A DNA stretch of 9,405 nt. Origin: Omnitrophica WOR_2 bacterium RIFCSPHIGHO2_02_FULL_67_20 (GTDB lineage: Bacteria; Omnitrophota; Gorgyraeia; Aquiviventales; Aquiviventaceae). The notes beneath the pieces were generated by a model, which did no database searches, was not told the DNA's origin, and saw only the letters and a list, made by a program, of their open reading frames with translations. Shown here one piece after another: positions 6,692 to 9,405 of the stretch. Position 1 is the first letter of the stretch. Every line of letters begins with the position of its first letter. The position numbers and the translations under genes are program-made. The stretch is from assembly GCA_001805695.1 (NCBI GenBank), contig MHGT01000020.1, positions 3,315 through 12,719 of the forward strand, read 5' to 3'.

Positions 6692-6698
6692 CCCTCCC
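6692..6698 (-). promoter_or_regulatory. Strong ribosome binding site of the nitrite/sulfite reductase
   Basis: Minus-strand GGGAGGG, 6 nt before the ATG at 6685. It fixes the start; the nearby ATG at 6704 is in another frame. Confidence 0.65.
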
Positions 6699-6734
6699 GG
6701 TCATTGCCGACTCTCACTCAGTAGCAGTGCGTTG

Positions 6735-6763
6735 ATTATGGGAAGGAACAGGGGCTCTCTCTA
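6735..6763 (-). promoter_or_regulatory. Candidate sigma70-type promoter of the reductase gene
   Basis: On the minus strand CATAAT (6735-6740, 5 of 6 to the -10 consensus) is preceded, after exactly 17 bp, by TAGAGA (6758-6763, 4 of 6 to TTGACA). The leader would be about 43 nt and would contain the GGGAGGG ribosome binding site. Spacing is ideal but the -35 is weak, as expected for a promoter that needs an activator. The GACCGACGTCAGTC palindrome ends 1 bp upstream of the -35. Confidence 0.3.
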
Positions 6764-6764
6764 T

Positions 6765-6778
6765 GACCGACGTCAGTC
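6765..6778. promoter_or_regulatory. Imperfect 14-bp palindrome abutting the reductase promoter, candidate operator
   Basis: GACCGACGTCAGTC reads the same on both strands at 12 of 14 positions, centred on GACGTC. It lies immediately upstream of the candidate -35 at 6758-6763, the usual place for an activator. No known consensus is matched with confidence; a CysB/NtcA/LysR-type site is neither shown nor excluded. Its right half also pairs with 6823-6829, so it may instead belong to a larger hairpin. Confidence 0.3.
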
Positions 6779-6829
6779 TATCGGTGCGGGTCAGCCAGCG
6801 GCTTGATGGCTCCGCCGACCCCGACTGAC
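6772..6829. other. Imperfect long hairpin in the 226-bp gap between the cupredoxin and reductase genes
   Basis: Nested pairs: GTCAGTC 6772-6778 with GACTGAC 6823-6829, GGGTC 6788-6792 with GACCC 6817-6821, GCGG 6798-6801 with CCGC 6812-6815, with a 9-nt bulge on the left side. There is no T-tract on either exit side. It might help end transcription of the cupredoxin operon or act in regulation of the reductase gene. The rest of the 6686-6911 gap (6830-6911) shows no gene, no clear terminator and no promoter that I can support. Confidence 0.3.
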
Positions 6830-6911
6830 CGAAGCGGGCGAGATACGTCGAGAGGGGTTCTTGCTGGGGGATGAGGCTGCCGGCGAGCGCTGCGCTTCAG
6901 AAGCCTGGCGT

Positions 6912-7508
6912 TTACTTCAACTCCACATTGACCTCGACGGCGCTCTCGCCTTCAACGGTCACCGCCGTGGTGACCGGTTTGAGCTTTTCATGCCAGGTTT
7001 TCAAGACGTAGGCGCCGGGTGGGACGCCGGCAATCGTGTAGGATCCGTCCTCGGTCGTGACGGCTGCGTAGGGGGTCTCAAGCACGAGGATATACGCGGA
7101 CATCTCCGGATGGACATCGCACAACACCGCCACTTCGCCAGGCTCACGGAAGATCTTGGTGATCGGCGAAGCACCTGCCGGTGTCGCGAGATTGAACAGC
7201 GACCGCCGACCCCGGTAGAGATGCACGTTATGCAGGATCCCGTCGCTGTTGGAGAAGCTCACGCTGCCGCCCTTCACGATCGGCAGGACATGCGGGATGA
7301 ATTCTTTGTTGATCTGCCGCAGCTCTGCCGGGGTTGTGGGGGCGGGGAACTCCTTGCCTTCAATCCGATCGATGTACACGAGCGTGTCGCGCGCGTCCTT
7401 GACGCCGGAGGCGGTTACGGCGCCTCTGATCGTTCCAGCGCGCGCTTCAACCGCAACGCTGACCGTCAGTAACAGTCCTCCGCAGCCTATCGCCAGCCAG
7501 CGCCTCAT
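6912..7508 (-). CDS. Exported cupredoxin with C-terminal carboxypeptidase-regulatory-like domain
   Basis: 198 residues from the ATG at 7508. Residues 1-24 are a signal peptide (MRRWLAIGCGGLLLTVSVAVEARA). Type-1 copper ligands are visible: His93/His96 in DGILHNVHLYRG (89-100), and Cys130, His133 and Met136 in VAVLCDVHPEMSAYILV (126-142), the C-x2-H-x2-M loop of plastocyanin-like proteins. The fold around it (HVLPIVKGGSVSFSNSD, 73-89) is a typical cupredoxin strand pair. Residues about 145-198 resemble a small carboxypeptidase-regulatory-like beta domain (EDGSYTIAGVPPGAYVLKTW, 153-172). The role is probably periplasmic electron transfer or copper binding. A reading frame continues upstream of 7508 to 7817, but that part lies over the preceding gene and has no protein-like pattern; the signal peptide marks the true start. 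A branched inverted repeat lies 16 nt before the start. The upstream gene ends at 7600, so co-transcription is likely. Confidence 0.82.
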   Translation of the reverse strand: MRRWLAIGCGGLLLTVSVAVEARAGTIRGAVTASGVKDARDTLVYIDRIEGKEFPAPTTPAELRQINKEFIPHVLPIVKGGSVSFSNSDGILHNVHLYRGRRSLFNLATPAGASPITKIFREPGEVAVLCDVHPEMSAYILVLETPYAAVTTEDGSYTIAGVPPGAYVLKTWHEKLKPVTTAVTVEGESAVEVNVELK

Positions 7509-7524
7509 CACTTTACCACAGGAC

Positions 7525-7592
7525 CCCCAAGGCCCCGCCCCATGGAAGCTGGGGCGGGGGTGTCCACCCGCCAGAACGGGTTGGCCTTGGGG
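7525..7592 (-). promoter_or_regulatory. Branched inverted-repeat structure before the cupredoxin start
   Basis: Outer stem: 7525-7534 with 7583-7592 (CCCCAAGGCC / GGCCTTGGGG, 10 bp, perfect). Inner stem 1: 7533-7542 with 7550-7559, 10 bp, perfect, loop of 7 nt; its first two bases are shared with the outer stem, so one of the two must be shorter by 2 bp. Inner stem 2: 7566-7570 with 7577-7581, loop of 6 nt. Together they fill most of the 91-bp gap and form a three-way junction. No U-tract follows, so a plain terminator is unlikely. The stem ends 16 nt before the ATG and leaves the weak GGTAAAG site free. Possible roles: transcript stability, partial attenuation or translational control of the last gene of the operon. 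Confidence 0.5.
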
Positions 7593-7599
7593 AATTGCG

Positions 7600-8388
7600 T
7601 CATCCAAGGTCCATGTCGCCCTGCGGCGTGATTTCCCCGGCTTTGACCGTGACGTCTGGCTTGTCAGAGAGCCATCCCAACCAATGCGTGGAGGCCGGGG
7701 GAAGCCACGAGATGTCGTAGTCGCCGATGGGGACGTTCTCGAAGAGGTAGACCCCGTTTGAGCCGGTGGTGGCCTCGACGACGTTCTGGCCAGAACCTTG
7801 TGAGGTCTTTGCGCCAAGGAGCTGGGTCAGCTCAGTGGCTGCTCCTTGAATGGCCGCAAGCTTCACCCGACAGCCCGCCAGGGGGCGTCCGTGCTGTAAC
7901 ACTCGGCCCGTCACGTTGCCGGTGAGGACCCCGACGGCTGAGCGCTGACCCTTGACGCCGGTCACCGCTAACCCCTCCTCTAAACTGGCGGCCGGGGCGT
8001 AGCCAGGCGCTCCTTCGGCGGTCGTCGTCGGAGGTGGCGCGATCCGCTCCTTGGGCAGGGAAATCACCAGGTAATCCCCCTGATCCTCCCAGAGGATCTT
8101 CTTCTCTTTCCAGAGCTTGACCTCGGTCGGCGTTTCTCGCTTGATCAGCTCGACTTCGCCCTTGGGGATCTTCACGATGAACGCATCCCCCCGCTCCTCG
8201 AGGACCTCAACGGCGCTGCCCTCCTCGCGCCCCACAAGACGGAGCCGATCGGCGTGGCTGGCCACGGGGCTGAGGGTGAGCGCGAACGCCACCGCGGCGG
8301 CGAGGCGAGGGAAAACGTCCCAGGGCCTCTTGGGACAGGAGGTTTCCGCCGAGACCCTGGGACACACGGGGACTCTTCTGGCTATCAT
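7600..8388 (-). CDS. Exported protein with a carboxypeptidase-regulatory-like domain
   Basis: 262 residues from the ATG at 8388. A hydrophobic core LAAAVAFALTLSPVA followed by SHA (about residues 29-46) looks like a signal peptide, but it is preceded by an unusually long n-region of 28 residues with three Cys/Pro-rich turns; no better start is seen, and the GTG at 8394 would add only two residues. After the signal comes a compact beta-like segment (GSAVEVLEERGDAFIVKIPKGEVELIKRE, about 57-85), a linker rich in Pro/Thr/Ala, then a carboxypeptidase-regulatory-like domain at about 157-230 (TGRVLQHGRPLAGCRVKL ... GSNGVYLFENVPIGDYDISW). Such domains are 7-stranded sandwiches used in binding or display, not hydrolysis. 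No Shine-Dalgarno sequence is visible; the porin stop at 8423 is 34 nt upstream, so translational coupling is plausible. The role is unknown; the operon context suggests a partner of the porin and cupredoxin. Confidence 0.7.
   Translation of the reverse strand: MIARRVPVCPRVSAETSCPKRPWDVFPRLAAAVAFALTLSPVASHADRLRLVGREEGSAVEVLEERGDAFIVKIPKGEVELIKRETPTEVKLWKEKKILWEDQGDYLVISLPKERIAPPPTTTAEGAPGYAPAASLEEGLAVTGVKGQRSAVGVLTGNVTGRVLQHGRPLAGCRVKLAAIQGAATELTQLLGAKTSQGSGQNVVEATTGSNGVYLFENVPIGDYDISWLPPASTHWLGWLSDKPDVTVKAGEITPQGDMDLG
8317..8363 (-). repeat. 9-bp inverted repeat inside the N-terminal coding region
   Basis: GTCCCAGGG (8317-8325) pairs perfectly with CCCTGGGAC (8355-8363) across 29 nt. It falls in the odd stretch between the chosen start at 8388 and the hydrophobic signal core. 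In the RNA it would form a hairpin about 25 nt after the start codon, which could slow early translation or could mean the real start is not where I placed it. Confidence 0.35.
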
Positions 8389-8422
8389 GGACACCCGAAT
8401 CGAGCGCTGAACTGGTATCGAA

Positions 8423-9405
8423 CTAAAACGCGTACGTTAGATCAACAAGGAGTTGCGAGTTGCCGTCGCTGTCTTCAAGCGCGATGAGGCCTTCCAAGGC
8501 CAGTTTGATGTTCGCCCGCGGCCACAGTAAGAGGCTGAGCACGAGGTTATCCCGATCGCGGGCAAACGCCTTCTCATAGTTCGCTTGCTCGTACCGGATG
8601 GCCGGCTGGAGCCAGGGAAACAGCCCATAGTCCGCCTCGATAAACCACGAGGACGTGTACAGATCCTGCACCGTCGTGCTGGCTTTGTTGTCTCGCCCCC
8701 TGACGAGGGCGCCGTAGAGATCAAGCTTTCCGAAATTCGCCCTGGCATCCAAGCCTAAGCGCCAGAACTGGTTGTTGCGCGAGCTGAACGTGGATTTCCC
8801 GAAGTACCCGAACTGCCCGATGGTGATGGCGTTGTCCGCCCAGTTGTCGGTCGCTTTCAGCTCGCCGGCCTCAGCGCCGGCCCACTCCTTGCCATCAACG
8901 CTCAGCCCCCCATATTTGTACGCGACGCGATAGTACAGGTCCTTCGCGTTGTTCTCGTCGAAGACACCGGCTGGCGTGCCGCTCGTCGTCCCATTGACCA
9001 TCCCGGCGTTATACTTGAGTCGGTGCAGCGCAACACCGTTGATCTCAAACCCGGATGAGAGGTCGCCGAGGTCCCACCCATCCGCGACGACGTAGGTGTA
9101 CGGCAACGGTTTGTTGACCGTCCGGCGCACATTGAGCGGCTGCGCCAGCACGCCGATATCGATGAGGCCCAGCCGAAGGTTCAACGCGTCCTCCGGCAGC
9201 AACCCAAACCGACCCCAGCTCTCTTGACTGAGCAGGTCGTTGGCCTGGAAGAAGACGCGCTTGAGCCCGGAGCTGAAGGTGCCGGTGGTGGCGGATTCAA
9301 GATCCACCTCGCCCCAGAACGAGAAGGGTTCGTCGAAGTTGCCTGCCGTGAAGATCTTGAACTCGTGTGGGAACTTGAAGTTGGTGGTGGGGGTCGTGTT
9401 CTCGT
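8423..9405 (-). CDS. Outer-membrane beta-barrel, porin-like protein (5' end beyond window)
   Basis: 326 visible codons; the frame is open to the right edge, so the GTG at 9307 is not the true start and the signal peptide lies outside. The protein has the texture of a beta-barrel: short amphipathic strands with aromatic girdles and Gly/Asn/Asp turns, e.g. FKIFTAGNFDEPFSFWGEVD (9368-9305 region), WRLGLDARANFGKLDLYGALVRG, WFIEADYGLFPWLQPAIRYEQ, and the last strand ending in TYAF. A terminal Phe is the usual BAM-recognition signal. It resembles porin-like barrels found near c-type cytochrome or copper-protein genes, but I cannot name a family. It is the first visible gene of an operon with the two exported proteins that follow on the same strand; the next start is 34 nt after its stop. 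Confidence 0.72.
   Translation of the reverse strand, partial: ENTTPTTNFKFPHEFKIFTAGNFDEPFSFWGEVDLESATTGTFSSGLKRVFFQANDLLSQESWGRFGLLPEDALNLRLGLIDIGVLAQPLNVRRTVNKPLPYTYVVADGWDLGDLSSGFEINGVALHRLKYNAGMVNGTTSGTPAGVFDENNAKDLYYRVAYKYGGLSVDGKEWAGAEAGELKATDNWADNAITIGQFGYFGKSTFSSRNNQFWRLGLDARANFGKLDLYGALVRGRDNKASTTVQDLYTSSWFIEADYGLFPWLQPAIRYEQANYEKAFARDRDNLVLSLLLWPRANIKLALEGLIALEDSDGNSQLLVDLTYAF

Noticed and set aside
7509..7817. N-terminal extension of the cupredoxin by about 103 codons
   Set aside because: It is Ser/Arg/Pro-rich, lies over the end of the upstream gene in another frame, and precedes a clear signal peptide starting at 7508.
1..9405. CRISPR arrays, tRNA or rRNA genes, complete insertion sequences
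   Set aside because: No spaced direct repeats, no tRNA-like cloverleaf or rRNA stretch, and no transposase reading frame were seen on either strand.

Overview
The window suggests a high-GC, LPS-making Gram-negative bacterium. It holds the start of lpxD (lipid A synthesis), several proteins with Sec signal peptides, and an outer-membrane beta-barrel protein ending in Phe. The mix of a type-1-copper protein, a carboxypeptidase-regulatory-like exported protein, a porin-like barrel and a siroheme reductase would fit Nitrospirota, NC10 or a similar metabolically versatile lineage. No marker gene fixes the taxonomy.

Layout. (1) 1-1617, minus strand: rlmI-like rRNA methyltransferase followed after 29 bp by lpxD, which runs off the left edge. 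(2) 1738-2430, plus strand: a secreted DUF4412-type protein, divergent from rlmI. (3) 2428-2548: a 121-bp inverted-repeat (MITE-like) element between two convergent genes. Both genes take their TAG stop codon from the element's ends. (4) 2546-4206, minus strand: a two-gene operon with a 4-nt overlap, a membrane double-Cache sensor with no output domain and then a secreted protein of unknown family. An extended -10 promoter precedes it. (5) 4294-6685, minus strand: a ferredoxin-type nitrite/sulfite reductase, then a TMEM165/GDT1 (UPF0016) Mn2+/Ca2+ transporter. The gap between them holds nested inverted repeats that would pair the transporter's ribosome binding site and start codon with sequence just after the reductase stop. 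(6) 6686-6911: intergenic, with a weak promoter candidate, an abutting palindrome and an imperfect long hairpin. (7) 6912-9405, minus strand: an apparent operon of three exported proteins: porin-like barrel (5' end outside the window), carboxypeptidase-regulatory-like periplasmic protein, and cupredoxin. A second branched inverted-repeat structure precedes the cupredoxin gene.

The region left of about 2430 looks richer in GC than the 2550-4300 segment, and the step falls at the inverted-repeat element. The least explained parts are the output-less Cache sensor with its secreted partner, the porin/carboxypeptidase-like/cupredoxin operon, the element that supplies both stop codons, and the two branched intergenic structures. 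All functional statements come from reading motifs by eye; no database search was run.
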